A stretch of 64,000 nt of DNA from Siniperca chuatsi (GCF_020085105.1 NC_058055.1:6595322-6659321), one strand, 5' to 3'. Shown: positions 40,235 to 53,751, numbered from the stretch's first letter. Notes: a model not told the origin generated them from the sequence alone. Translations and numbers: made by a program.

Positions 40235-41143
40235 ATGTTGTGCTGTGAATGTGGCGTCATGAGGAAAAACAGGGATAACCCTCTGGCACTATCATCCAAG
40301 AAACCATGCCAGGACCAGACAGACTACAGACGAGAGCTAGAGAGGTTGCGTGCTGATTTGGAAGCAGAGAAGAACCGAACACAGCAGTCTACTAGACACC
40401 TCTGTGTGGAGCTTAGGCACCTGCGGGAAGAAGCAGAGAGGGAAGAGCAGAGGGCCGTGAGGGAGCTGACGGCCAGGCGAGGGTGCCAAAAAGACAGGCA
40501 CTCTAATAGACACTGGCGTCTGCTGGCTAAGGAGGAGAACATTAAAGACAGTGGACAATACACTGAGGTTGAGTCCACAGGGAAAGAGGCTTTTTGTTTT
40601 GGAGAAACATATACAAAGCTGGAGCAGTTGCTGCTGACGCTGTATGAGAAAATAAATGGTGAGCAGGCAGTCTATAAATTGCATCACAGGGAAGACTTGG
40701 AGCTACAAAAGGCCATCTTCCTCTGCCAGCTGCTAGAGGCCCACGGAAGACTGGTGCATGGGAGGCAGAGAGCAGGACACCGCAGCTACATTTTTAAAAG
40801 TCTCTCAAGAAAGCCAACTCAAGAAGACAGCACTAACTCCTGCCAGACAAAGCCTCTCCTAACCAACTCCAGGGCCTTTCTACAGACATCCCAGAGTGCC
40901 TCCCGCTCACTCAAGAAGAAAACCAAACAAGATCGACGAAAGCAGCCTTTAGGGAGGACCCTCTGTGCAGCTGACCCCTGCACCACTGCTGCAGTCGTGG
41001 ACACCTGTCGGAGCAGCTCTCTGAAAATTTGTCACCCTCACAACTTTCCCCATGCAGGCTGGGACAACCAGCCCCCCTACTGCGCAGAGTCCTCTGGGTC
41101 TGGCATGTCATCGCCCTCCAAATGCATGGACAGAAACATGGAG
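40235..41143 (+). CDS. N-terminal coiled-coil exon of a RIM-binding-protein-like gene
   Basis: RIM-binding proteins are presynaptic scaffolds linking RIM to calcium channels through SH3 and FN3 domains. Only the N-terminal part is in this window. The frame from ATG 40235 runs 303 codons to the donor GAG|GTAAGC, phase 0. Residues about 30-82 form a charged coiled coil (YRRELERLRADLEAEKNRTQ, then LREEAEREEQRAVRELTARR). A second helix lies at about 126-172 (LLTLYEKINGEQAVYKLHHR, then LCQLLEAHGRL). Both blocks resemble, from memory, the N-terminus of RIMBP3 (LRAELEAER and DGEQA-type motifs). The remainder is Lys/Ser-rich and probably disordered. An in-frame TGA at 40211 bounds the frame. The start may instead be a splice acceptor at 40263 or 40272 joined to the exon at 39145. 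No SH3 or FN3 domain is visible, so the family call is moderate. Confidence 0.6.
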
Positions 41144-42974
41144 GTAAGCTATTTCCACACATGGTTCCAAAATTGAATAGAATGTGTCTAAGTGAGTAAG
41201 TAAGTAAAGTACTGCTAGCAGTATAGAGGTGTAATGTCTTTTACTCTTTTCTTTGTTGGTCTTGCTTCAAAATCATACATAATATGAAGCCCTGAAGGTT
41301 TTAGGCGGATTGACAAAGAACTAATAACAAATATTTCTATTATAAGCATCAACTACTGTTACTCCATGCGTACTGTTTGCTCAATTTAATATTAAAACAT
41401 GATGAATTAGTTAAAACAAGAAAAAGTTATGTGTATCCTTGAATTGTAAATTGCAAATTGTAAATTTGCTTCTTGTTTTCCTCATTACTGTGCGTAAATG
41501 CATTACATATAGATGTAGACCTAGGCTTATGATAAACATAAGCTGATCACCACAGTAATCATACAGGAAGGTAACATCACAGAAGATGAACTGCTAACTA
41601 ACACCATGGTCATCAAATCAAAACCGAAATGTTAATATTGATTCAGCACGGGCTGCATCACATAACATAGTATAATGTAAACCATGGTTACCATATTCTG
41701 CAAATCAGTGACCAATTTTTATCAATAGATCTTAATACCAATTGGGTGAAAGCCTGTTTAGACCACTGAGTTCATATTATATTCAAAACAACTGAGACAT
41801 AAACCATTTAGGCTATCATAGCCAACTTTCTCTGTTCTTATTAGTATTGTTTGCATATCAAGTAGCCTCAATCAAGTGAAGACAGTGTGTAACTGTCAAA
41901 TAATTCCCTCCTATTTGAGCTAAGCTTAGTATGTGGTCTTGTTCTCAGGCACCACAATTTTGTAAAGGCAGCAGTGGTGTGTATCCAGCAGCATTAAGAT
42001 GGAGAACTAAACAACAACTGGTAACATTTCCACGAGGAGTTTTGTTTTATTTTTTGTAGCAATTAGACACAGACTACGTTCCAGTACAAGAAAAAGGAGA
42101 ACCAAACGCTAGCTAATGTTGCATCCTTTTTAGTTGCCATTATGATGTGTTAAAAACATTTAATATGACTGGTGTTGTGTGGTGTAAAATACATGTTAAT
42201 TTCTGTTGTCAGAGAAGAATTGTGCAGGATGTGAGGAGAGAGGAGGGGTAAGCACGTGTGGGTGAATCTGTTTATGCCTCTTGTTGGAGTGGCAGAAGTG
42301 GGTCAATGTGCTTCCATCTCTTAAATTTTGGTTTGAAGTTTTCATCGAGAGGAAATTGAATAAGTAATCAAAGCTTCAACTGTGTCTAAACAGCAGTGCC
42401 CAATTGCCAAACCTCATAGTTGTTTCATATTTATTGCACAGCCCTGCTAAGGCATCGCCCTTGTTATTACAGCAACTGGCATCAGGGTGAAGTCAATTTT
42501 TAAAGGTGTTCAAATGGGAATCCCTTTTAAAACAAGATTGGACTGGCTCATGCCTGTTTCTTTTAAGCATGTCAGTTTTGCACTTTTTAAAGTGTGTAAG
42601 AGGGCATCTACTGTAATTCATATTAATTGTTAATTGTTGTATATTTGTGTATAGCACAAACATGCCAACGTTTTCATTCCAGTTAGTCTGCCACCTTTTA
42701 TATTTTCTAAATAAACTCTGCGTTATGAAACTGTTTGTTTTTAAGGTTAAATGGGATACTGTTCCTGAAAAATTGTGCATATGCAATTCGCTAGGAGAAA
42801 TATATTTATCATAAAGCCATTTAAAGCACTGCTTAGAAAAGAAAATTTAACAGTGAGGATAGAGTCCTATATTTGTATTTTGGCTATACTGACATGTTCT
42901 TGGTATGTTAGGTTTGTATATGGAAAATAGGCTTTTGTGATTTTCCATATGATACCATATGATAAAATGCTAAT

Positions 42975-43349
42975 TTGCATTTGCAGTTCACCCCAAAATC
43001 AAAAACACATATTGTTCCTCTTACCTGTAGTGCTATTTATCCATCTAGATTGTTTTGGTGTGAGGTGCAGAGTTTTGGAGATATCGGCCGCAGAGATGTC
43101 TGCCTTTTTTGAATATAATGGGACTAGATGGCACTCGGCTTGTGGAGCTCAAAGCGCCAAAATACATTTGAAAAACTCAACAGGAATGTCTCTTTCCAGA
43201 AATCATGACCCGGTTACTCAAGAAAATCCACAGACCTTGTTGGGAGCAGTTTCATGTAGGAACTATTTTCTTTCTACCGATAGTTTATAACACTACAGGT
43301 AAGAGGGAAAATATGTATTTTTGATTTTGGGGTGAACTGTCCCTTTTAA
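42975..43349. mobile_element. T2/Kolobok-like MITE, copy 2
   Basis: Inverse-orientation relative of 13341-13716 (shared blocks GGAGATATCGGCCGCAGAGA, GGGACTAGATGGCACTCGGC, AAATCATGACCCGGTTACTC). The right end, GAACTGTCCCTTTTAA, is intact; the left end is worn (TTTGCAGTTCACCCC). Its two ends are inverted repeats of each other for about 50 bp, unlike copy 1. Confidence 0.75.
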
Positions 43350-44666
43350 ATCTGAAAGAATTTCCAAAAGAAAACCAAATCCAAATTGTTTGGGATCAAA
43401 CAAAGACAAACAATTATTTATATTGTGTGATATAATACAACACAGCAGGCAATGAAGAAATGACGGAAGGATCAGTGTGCAAATCTGCTGTTGTATCTGA
43501 TAGGTGTGGTGATACTGTAACAACACAGTCAGCTAACAGCTATTGAAATGAGCTTCTTGCTTAATTCCAAGTGATCTTTCAGAGTTGCTCCTTTTCCTCC
43601 CTGTCCTAATTTAATGGAGAGCATTTTATGTCAGATGTATTTGACCAGCAGCCGGCTCTTCAGTCTCACGACAGGCAGACGGGGAGACTTGGTCAAAATA
43701 TGTCAGTGTGATAGGATGTCAATACCACTGAACCACAATGGATCTGTGCAGAGCATATGTTGTTTGACATGCTTTAGGTTATGATGACTGGATGCTTTTC
43801 TTTGTTGTATGTTCAGTGAGATTTATGTTTACTGTATGTGTACTGTGTACAACGTGATAAAAACACTTGCTGGTGGCAGTGTTCATGTGTCCAGTAGTAA
43901 TCTCACATGTTTTGTTCTTTGTTGGTTGTTTTGCTGTCAGCACCTCTGTTCCCGATCAGAGAGTACATTTATATTATCAAAGGAGCTGACGCAGAATAGA
44001 AATAGTGTTCAGTGGAGTTCACGTCAGAGTTGGTTTCAGTCTGTAGGCTACTAAAGCCATGGTCTTGTGAGCACACTGTAATTAATAAGCGAATAGACTG
44101 AAGCTGTGAAATGCAGTGTTAGGGCAAAGTAAGAAGCTCATTTCTGTGGCATGAGCTTGATCTGTCTGGTCGAGGCTCTTCTTTTTCTGTCAAAATCAAC
44201 CTCTTTTCCCTTTATTACTGAGTGTACATACTGCACATGCCTATCAGTACATTAAAATGGGGATGATAGACAGTTAAGGGAAAATGGATATCACTTTCGT
44301 TTTTAAAGTGAGCCATTGTAAATGTAACAGTCTTAGTGTTGACTACACCAGAAGTGTACCAGACAAATGCCAGTTAAAACATTTAAGGCAAAATATCTAT
44401 CTTTAACTTTGCTGCACCCAGCTATGGGTTTTCTAACAGTGACCTTTAAAGGAATAGAAGATAGACTGTTGCACTTTATCAAAGCAGCCACACCCTCAAG
44501 CTTCAGCAAGCTTTGTGACTGCAACAAAGCCGTCACAAAGTATTAAAATACATTTTGACCTGCTGTAGATGAGTTGAGAATAGGCTGGAAAAGCGGTTTG
44601 GAGTGATACCTGAGATGAATGTGTAACTACATTTTACTTATTGTGACATATAACTATGTATATTAG

Positions 44667-44843
44667 CAGTGGGCGATATAAATAAAATCTTAGAACATGG
44701 TATATATAATTTTATATATTGACAGTGCATGTGCAGAAAAAGATCTGGAAATTTAATAAATAAAATGTTAGAGTTAGAGAAAAAATATGTACCAGTTTAC
44801 AAATCTCTATTGCGTCTCAGTATATATTGTCTCCCATTCCTAG
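44667..44843. mobile_element. candidate small MITE
   Basis: Begins AGTGGGCGATATAAATA and ends TATATATTGTCTCCCATTCC. These ends are imperfect inverses and match a GGGCGATATA-ended element type common in fish DNA. Boundaries are uncertain. Confidence 0.35.
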
Positions 44844-44863
44844 TGTCTATACAGTAATGATCC

Positions 44864-45257
44864 TAAAGGTACTTTCAGATAGTTAGTCAGATAGTTCCAT
44901 TGTTTCCAGTGTAAACACAACAGCAACTATGCCACTGCAAGGAGAGGGGGCTGCTGCCACTCTTGTGAACATGACTGGATATTTGCTGCCTGAGATGATG
45001 ATGGTTGAACTGTTTTCAAGTTGCCACTAGGGATGCACTGATCTGATATGCCTGGTCTCTCTAACTACTTAATGATGATGTTAGAGTAGGTGGATAGCAG
45101 CAACCTGTAGCGTATGGTACAGGTTGTTAGTAGGATTGACGGTAGCCGGTACCTACAGCAGTGGCGTTGTGCCCTACTGCCGCTTATTCAAAATACAAAC
45201 CACAGACATCGCTCAATCAGACGCAGTGGTAACCAGTCGCTGTCTGAAAGCACCTTA
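44864..45257. mobile_element. candidate MITE with ~24-bp inverted ends
   Basis: Left end TAAAGGTACTTTCAGATAGT; inverse of the right end TAAGGTGCTTTCAGACAGCG. Twenty or so positions pair with a few mismatches. No coding capacity. The target duplication is not clear. Confidence 0.5.
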
Positions 45258-47205
45258 ACGCTTCTATTTGATCATTTAACCCCTTAACAAATACCCCTCT
45301 TGTTTGTGCACAAGCTCAAAAACACACCCAAAATAAAAGGGTTAATGTTCTTGATCCCTTCTGATTATAGTCATCATCTTGGTCTCCTCCTCCTCTAAAA
45401 CTCTTTGGAGTTAATATTAAAAAGTCAGAATTAGTCTTGGTGATAGTGAAGCAAATTTACAGAGATACAAACTTGGTAAAATGTAAGGGTTTTTCCTGCT
45501 CATTTTTATTTTTTATTATTTTTTATTTTATTTCTTTAATTTACTGTTCCGTATACACGCATGTTGTAAAATAAGTAAGTGACACAGTGATATCGGGATC
45601 TTAAAACTGCTTTAACCAGATAGAATTGTGAGGCTTTGTGCTTTCAAACAACGTATAGTTATCAAGGCTGAATGAGGATTTAACCAGATGCCATCCCAAA
45701 TAACGTAACAAACCCCCCTCCTGGCCTGTATTCAGGCCATCTCATTTGATAGACAATTAGCTGGAGTACCTAATAGTACCTCCTATAGGTAAAGAGGAGG
45801 GTAGTAAGACCAAATGACAAGTTAATTTATAAACCAACGTTGAGTTGTGAGTTAAATTTTTGCAGCATCAGACCTACAGCTCTTGTTTTTTAATGTCTGT
45901 GTCCAAGGCTAAATCACTAAAACATAAGTAGCATTCATCACCGTGTCAGACATCTTATTTGTTTCTTTAGTGCACAACTGCAGTAAAACATTAGAATTAG
46001 TCTGGGCTGGACACACTTGTTCCTCTGCCTGCCTCCTGCAGGCTCCCTGTGTTGCTGTGTGTACTGCCTCTTGAACAATCAATAGGCAGCCAACATCATT
46101 CCAGCGTCATCTCCATGGAAACGAGCTCTAGTCGCGGTAATGATTGGGCCCTGTCTCAAAGCCTGCCTTTTTGTGATAGGACGATGGAAGCAGTCCTCCC
46201 TACCCCCTCCTCTCAGCGACACTCGCCGTCTCACACACACACATTTTCCCCTTCGTCCTCTTTCTTCACCTTTATGGCGCTGTAACCAAGATAGGATTAA
46301 GCAGCCTGTCGAGTCTTATTGCATCTGGATGAAATGCTTTTTGACACATCAGCATCAATGAGGACGGACTCAGCTGAAGAGTCAACATGCCACCCACATC
46401 ACAGCCTTACTGAGAGAATGGGGACTGGAGTGGAGACCTGTTAGTTAGATCGTTCTCTTGTTTTTTTCTCAATCGCATGTCTCTTCTTGTTTGCTATTTC
46501 AGTTGGGCCTACATGCGCTGTTTCAGCGTTGCGTAGGGTAAGAAATGGACTGGTGTGTCTTTTCCCTTTTCTGGACAAGCACCTATGACAAACCCCAGAC
46601 AACAGAGCGCTAAAGCATGAAGACTCTGAATCTGAATGCTACACTGTGATAAATACTAACCACAGTATGTTCAAGAATGCTACCAGGACAATGACATTCA
46701 TTAAATTGCCTTCACAAGCCAAGGCTGAAAATATGTAATATCCCTTTGGAGCTGATTGTCCTCATTTTGGAAAACGTCACAGTGCAGAGAGAGAAGAGGT
46801 ACTTTACAACTCCTGGTTTATCTAATTGGTTTTGTCTTGGATATGGCACACAGACTCTTCCTGTAACAGATTTTAGGCACCTTCACTAGTGCTGATGTTG
46901 TCAGCTTAAACTTCCACTATATAGGGATTTACAAATTTTAGGCTTGGCGTTGGGTTACCGACAACCATGGCAATAACAGTCCTTTGCTTGGTTTCAGACA
47001 CTTCCCCTTAGCTGTGAAAAAACACTCCTGCTTATGAGCTGTTGGAGAAAGGGAGGAGAGTGACATCTTTAACATTTTGAAGTCAGCCTGCCACAGCTGA
47101 TCCGTATAATTCTCCTCCAGCAAATGAAAAGCTGGGATGGCTCGGTTTTGGCTGGGCACCTCATTTTGTTATATTGATCCCATCTGCGCTGTTTGACTTT
47201 GACAG

Positions 47206-47472
47206 AGAGTGATGTATGACCTGTGCACTCGGCCTGAGCAGCCCGAGCCTGCACCGGCACCCACAGAGATGGAGAGCCGTGAGGTGGCTGAAGCTCTTGG
47301 ACGACAACAGCAGGAGTTAAGGAGGTCGGAAGAGCACGATAATAAGCAACATGGGATCTTGGACAAGACAGTTCCAACTACGGATAATATCACTTCAACA
47401 TCATTGTTAGGAAAAAGACACCACTCGCTTTATGCAAACCTTAATGGTTTTGAAGTGGAAGCCATACGCAAG
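47206..47472 (+). CDS. second exon of the RIMBP-like gene
   Basis: 89 codons between the acceptor TTTGACAG (ending 47205) and the donor CGCAAG|GTAAGT, phase 0 at both ends. It therefore joins the exon ending at 41143 without a frame change. It encodes VMYDLCTRPEQPEPAPAPTE and, at the end, HHSLYANLNGFEVEAIRK, with a Gln/Glu-rich helix between (EVAEALGRQQQELRRSEEHD). I do not recognise the sequence. The link to the upstream exon rests on strand, phase, splice sites and lack of another candidate. Confidence 0.55.
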
Positions 47473-50093
47473 GTAAGTGTGGATCATTTGTTGTGTCTTC
47501 CAGTACCATTCTTGATGGTTGACATGAAAATGTTTGGGGCCCGGAGATACGCAAGAAGCGTCTTGTTCTCACAGTAATTTTACAGATTTTGTAGTGTATC
47601 ATAGCATCGCCAATCTTCCTTAAAAAACAAAACAAAACATTTTGATAAAAGATTTTCAACTCATTACTCAAACCTTGGTTGTGGTTGTATTACTCTTTTC
47701 ACATTGCAAACTCAGTTGTCTGGTTCTTCATTTTCAATTAAATATATAAAGCGGAGGAATCTTAAAGTTACAGGATTATGCAGAGTATGTGCAGTACATT
47801 TTCTTGACACCTCGTCTGGGTCAGTGTCATCTGTAAAAACAAAGGGTTGGCAGGTATTTCGCTGACTTATTGTGACCTCCCTTATTTCACACCTCTGCAT
47901 ATCCTGTTAGTGCAAAAGGTCCACTTAATGGTAGCCAACTGAAAATCAATAGCAAACCCATGAAATTTCCATGTAACTGATGGATGCTCATATAGCTTAT
48001 ACAATGAGAGACATCACTGTAAGGAACTATCAGAATAACTTGCTTACATTACTCCATCCAACTAACAAAATAGATCTCTTTAATGTAATAACAATAAAAA
48101 AAGTCCAGCATATTGTTTGTGTTGAAAAACACCTGAAATCATTGATTGTCAGTGGCTTAACTGTTCTGAACACAGTTGGTAGATACACTATAAAGGTTGC
48201 AGATAGTGCCTTGTTAGGTAAAACAATGTCTCCATCCCAGACTGTCAACAGCAACACATGACAGCTGAATCAACTTGAGCCATGTTGAGCTGCCACTCAT
48301 TAACCCACCACATACACTATACATATATGTGTTCCTCTACACTGTCATTTAATCGGATTTTAGAATTAGACTGTGTTCATTCTCAGCTGAATTTGGAGCT
48401 AGACTTTTTGAATCACATGGTAAATATCTTAGAAAGGAATGCCAGCTAATAGTTATCAGCATTTTGGGGCCATATTTTCCCTGTACTAGTACTACATTAT
48501 TGTCCACCACCAATTCTTCCTTAAAACCCCAGTTTTCTTTGTTTAATGGTTTGAATGTATCCTTAGTTGTGGCAGAATTTCATCATTAAACCAAGGTAGT
48601 AATCTGTGTGCAACATTGCCTTCTGTCTTCCCCACCCCCGCCACTTCATTATCCAATCACTACAATCACAGCGTAGTGAAAACCCCTAATAAACTATCAA
48701 CACACAACATGGGAGAAGGTCTGTGGCCACAGAAGCTGGGAGGGAGCATTAAATGATGCATTAGAAATTATTATTTGGCCATTTCAGACCAGTGGGGGTC
48801 TGCAGTTGTGTTTTTAAGCAGGGGGTTGTCACTCTTAGATTATTGTTCATAATTACACCATTATTTGCAGTGGGGCTACCATGATCGTCCTTTTATTTCT
48901 CATCAGTTCCATAATTGATGACTGCGTGTGTTCCTACAGCAGGATGCGTTTTTATAAGAGTCCTATATTAGAGGAGTAAAACATTGATGTAAGAAGCAAA
49001 GCAGGTATTGTACAGCAGAGGGAAAGTGGGTGAAACCAGCTGGAAAATAAGCATCATGTTCAGCAGACCCCCATATTAATTGTCTGGGTTATAAATGGAG
49101 TATATAGAAAGATGGCTGGTTTTACTGTGTAGGTGATGTTCATCATCAGATCTCCATGATCCAGTGTGGCTTAGCCCACAGGGCAGATAAATATTCCATA
49201 TATTGTATTCCACATAAAGCTGTTAAAGGGCTGTTTTGGTTTTGTTGATTGGGAAAATATATATTTATCCTTATATCTTCCTATAATAACTAATGAACAT
49301 TTTTATCATTCATTTAAAGCATTGTGGAGATATTTAAACACAAGCTTGGACAAGATAGTAATGAAGCTTTTAAGAAAGACAAGCATGCTCCTTCGTATAA
49401 ACAGCTCTTAAATTTGTGGTCAATTAAGGTTAAATTTTTAACAGATTTTTATACCAAAATCAAACTCTGTGCTCATGTCATGACATTATTGACCCAAAAT
49501 GCATGAGAGCACTGGAGTGTTTATTTAAGACTTGAATAGACACCCTCCCAAGTTTCGGTACAGTGGTACGAGAACATATTTGATCTTCCCTTAACAAAAA
49601 GAGCACACAACTCAAAGCAGTTAAACAGGTGTATCATCTTATTTGAGGTTATGGGGACATGAGGGATGTGTAAATATATTTGATGCCTTCATATTTGCTA
49701 TTATCCTTATTCTCGTTCATTTAGTCAACTTTATTTTGCTGTGGCTGAAAAAAGTGTTTTATGACCAAGAAACTTAAATAGTCAGATTTGAATATCCAAG
49801 TGAGTCAGGATGATGTTGATGTACAAAAGTGCTCAGTTTCACAGTGTGAGTATTCCAGTGGCTGCAGTTGCATCTGTCATCTAGAATGATTATAGAAAAC
49901 CTATGTTAGTCTGTGTGTGAGTGCAAATTACATAAAGCACTTGTCAATGTCAGTCCTTTTACTTCACAGAAGAAGGAAGCATGATTCCTCTGAAGGCTAA
50001 TGAGCTTGTTGACTGTGTGGTCCTCTGTGATCCCAACTCCTTAACACCTGTCTGGATACCATATGGCTGCCTCTCTAATGATTGTTGGGGTTA

Positions 50094-50115
50094 ACACACA
50101 CACACACACACACAC
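50094..50115. repeat. (AC)n microsatellite
   Basis: 22 bases of AC repeat. Confidence 0.9.
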
Positions 50116-51984
50116 TATGAGATGATATACAAACCCCTGTTTCTCCTAAATGACGCCACTAAAGACAGTTATTTTTCCTGATGGACCCTGTATTTAGCTG
50201 TGATCCCTTCCTGTGATTATGAAGCTAAGGCCACGCTGGCACTGTCTGAGACCCTTTGAAAGTGGTCTTTTGTTCAGTGTTGTACCAACATAAAGACCTT
50301 TGTCCAGAGTACATTTGCCACACACAGTTTAACTCCAGCCGCTGCCTAATCTCTCAGTAAAAACAGTTATTCTTGAGGAATATCTGGTTAGGCTGACTTT
50401 GGAGAATGTGCAAGCTATTTTCAGCTCTGACAAAATGCTGAAGCTACTATTTGTTTGTATTTGGGGTGCTTCTGTTCACACAAGGAATACCTTTACATCA
50501 TTTAAGCCAGTTAGCGGGGGTATTTCCTGCCTTGTAAAATAACCCAAACGTAAGGGTACTTGTTGCTCAATTTGGTGTCAGCTGTGGTCCTATAGCCTGA
50601 AAATATAGGCTTTGTTACCTTGTCAACATGTCATTTCCCCTGCTGTGGATAAACTGACAAAAGCTGATGCTCAGCAAAAATTCTGGAGAGCTATTTTACC
50701 CTACACGAAGCTGCTCTTTTACAAGTGCAGTCAGATTTCTCAGGGTAAAATGCAGTAAGTCAGTTTTGCTACTGATCTTTTGCAAAATGCAGAGGGTTGG
50801 GTGTTTGACGCACTGATGCCAGCTCTACAGGTCGCCACCGACCCAGTTTGTACCTATGGGAGAACTGAAAGTGGAGCTGTGTGTGTATAGAAGACCTGAT
50901 TTTACCATAACTTGGCTTGTATTCTTCTGAAATTAATCACAAATCTCAAAGAGGATGTAGTCATGGTAGAGTGTTTGAATTGTGAGTCAACCGCTTATTG
51001 ATTTGCTTCTGATGAAGTAGCCTACGTAATGATGAGCCTAGCATCCACTGTTAGACAGACAAGTATAAGGTTGATTAAAGGGTTGATCAAAACAATTAAC
51101 TTTTATTTTATTTATTTATTTTTGTCTTTAGTCACATGATTATTATGGGTCCTTTCATTGTAGGAAGTTGTGATGTATTTGCAAAATGACAATATTTTCA
51201 CACCATAAATTTAAAATGTATATGAAACGTATTTATTTCATTATAAAAGTACATCACAGCAATAATCAAATTTGCTTAGTATAAAATTAGGTTTCTCACC
51301 ACCTCATAACAAACTTGCACTGTCCACTGAAACGCCAGAGGGCTTTTAATTTGAAATGGATACAGGAAGTGTTGAGTTTTTTGCAGCAGCATAATGCAGT
51401 AACTTTAACAGGGTAAATGGGAGCAGATCAAAACGAAGCTTCGTGCTAAAATATTGTCGTGACAGCCCACATTTCCCATCATGCCTAGTGCTGAACTGAG
51501 TAGTTTGTTAAGTTTGCTGTTATATGTTTAAAAATGCAAATGTTACTTTTTGTTAGTGTTTGCAATGTGTCAGTTCAGAACATGGTGATTTATGTTGGTA
51601 GTTGTCATTTTTGTGCTGGTTTATAGTTTTAACCATTAGTGAGGTGGCTGTTTCATTTCTAGACACCACCTGTATTTTGTAACTCTGCTTTTAAATTGTT
51701 GTCTCTTGTGTTGAATGTCTTTAAATAGTTGATATTGCAGAGAGCTTATTTCTCTCTCTCATTCTGTGCTGCCTGCCACAAAATGACCAATTACACTGAT
51801 CAAACGAAGGGAATTATAAATAAATGCTTGCTTCAAATAAAGGGCTGTTACCTTCTGCAGGTAAAAAGAAGCCCTGGTCACTATTTGAGAAAGTACGGTA
51901 TGCATTTTACTCTGCCAATCAGCGACCCGTTAAAAACGAGTCCATTTTGGGTCGCAACCCTAAGTTTGGGAAATGCTGGCTTAG

Positions 51985-52250
51985 TCTATAAAACATAAAA
52001 AAATAGTGAATAATGTCCAAGGTGAAATCTCCAGATGTCTTGTTTTGTTCGACCAATAGCCCCAAACCCAAATATATTCAGTTTACAATGATATAAAACA
52101 CTAGAAAAGCAGCCAACCTCACATTGGAGAAGATGGAACCAGAGAATTTTGGCATTTTTTCTTAAAGATTGATTAAAAATTAATCGGTTATCAAAATATT
52201 TGCTGATAAATTTTCTGTTAATCAATGAATCAACTAATTGTTGCAGTTCT
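51985..52250. repeat. teleost dispersed repeat (ATTAATCG-ended family)
   Basis: Carries TGTCTTGTTTTGTTCGACCA, CCCAAATATATTCAGTTTAC and AATTAATCGGTTATCAAAAT in an order I recognise from a repeat family frequent in fish introns. Just upstream (51910-51985) is a GGGTCGCAACCCTAAGTTTG stretch typical of another worn transposon end. Confidence 0.5.
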
Positions 52251-53725
52251 AGTTAAAATGTCACAGTTTTAGATTTTTTGGACAATTTCATTTAACAATC
52301 CAGATAAGATTTATTCCTGTTGCTGATTCTATATGGCTCCTATTTGCCACAAGGTCCTACTTGTGTGTTTGTGTGTGTGTGTGTGCATCTGTGCACATAT
52401 GAGTGTGTTTTATTGGCCAGCCATGTAATGACTTGTGAATAATTAATAGAGCAGCGAGAGGGGAATCTCTGGAGTAATGGTCTCTCACCATATTCCAACC
52501 CAAACATCACTGTCTGTCTGGCTGCTGTCTGCCAGTAACAAGTCGCAGACTCTCTCTATGGAACAGGGGTCAGACATTGTGTTCGCTGTCGCATTTATTC
52601 ACAACTGTGGGGCCAGGAGCTTGGGGTGTCACTTCCACACACATATACTGCACTGAATGTGGGTTGTCCAGAATATATCTTGTTGATCAGTAGACCCTTA
52701 GCCATTTACTCCAAAGTATTGCTCACTGTTGCACTGATTTGCTGTGACAAAGGTTGAACCGTGAAGACGGCTGGAAGGTTTTATAAAGCACTGTTGAAAA
52801 TGAAAATGTAAGCCACATTCTAACACCATGATTTTTCCACTACTGGATATGCTTTTTACCCCTGCAGTTGCCCTTTAGCATATATCCTCCAACACCTAAG
52901 AATCCTTTACATACCCTTCACTTGGCAGGAGCCAGACAATACATATATTATACTATATTGCAGTCCTTATTATGATCAGCTCAAATCTAGCTTGTTTTAT
53001 CTGTCTGCTCCCATTCTTACCCATCACATTTGCTCCTCAGCCTTTATTCACCAAGCGGGTGCCCATTTATTGTTTCCCATTTTCCTGTCATTGCCATACC
53101 TCCTGCAAATACTCTCATGAACCTACTATGACACCTAATTCACTGTGAGAACAATGGTACACAAGCAGTTTGGATTTTGTACAGTAGTTACATGGTGGGA
53201 AATAGTTTGTGTGACAACTCTGTCATCAGCTGTTGGTGTTTCTTTATGCATCTGTTTCGCACCTAAAGTGTTTGCCTCTTTAAAGGCTTTAGCTCAGATC
53301 TAATATCACACATACGGTGTCTCCCTCCCGCCTCACATTTACATTCACTTGCCTGAATCCAGACTGTTACATATTTGGCGTCCTCCAAGGGCTCTCTGCT
53401 GTCTCTGACATTTCTGCGTCATTTGGTCCAGATCCCAAATTGCTGGCGAGATTAAAACCATGATTACCTGTGTTCCACTCACAATGGGAAATGCTTTTTG
53501 CCTGGAGGACGAAAGGGAGACCTATTTTGTTGATGCGCTGAATGTCAAGAAAGGTCACTTAGGCTTTTCATTATTGGAGTGCCTCTACCAGATGTACATT
53601 TATTGAATGTGACTGGTAAAGGTTTGCTGTGGAACACTGTAATAGTGTTTAGACATTTGAATGGTGCAACGTTGTTGTCAGAGACTTATTGACTGTCTTG
53701 ACCCTCTGCTGTGTTGTCCTAGACA

Positions 53726-53751
53726 GTGTGTGTGTGTGTGTGTGTGTGTGT
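53726..53751. repeat. (GT)n microsatellite
   Basis: 26 bases of GT repeat. Confidence 0.9.

Larger units (their letters stand above)
41144..47205 (+). other. intron of the RIMBP-like gene (6.1 kb)
   Basis: Bounded by a phase-0 donor and acceptor. It holds a T2-like MITE, two further repeat-like segments at 44667-44843 and 44864-45257, and a GC-richer patch at about 46020-46290. No internal exon was found. Confidence 0.55.

Noticed and set aside
50820..50897. Possible exon after CTCTACAG reading VATDPVCTYGRTESG
   Set aside because: It meets a stop codon (TAG) without a usable donor.
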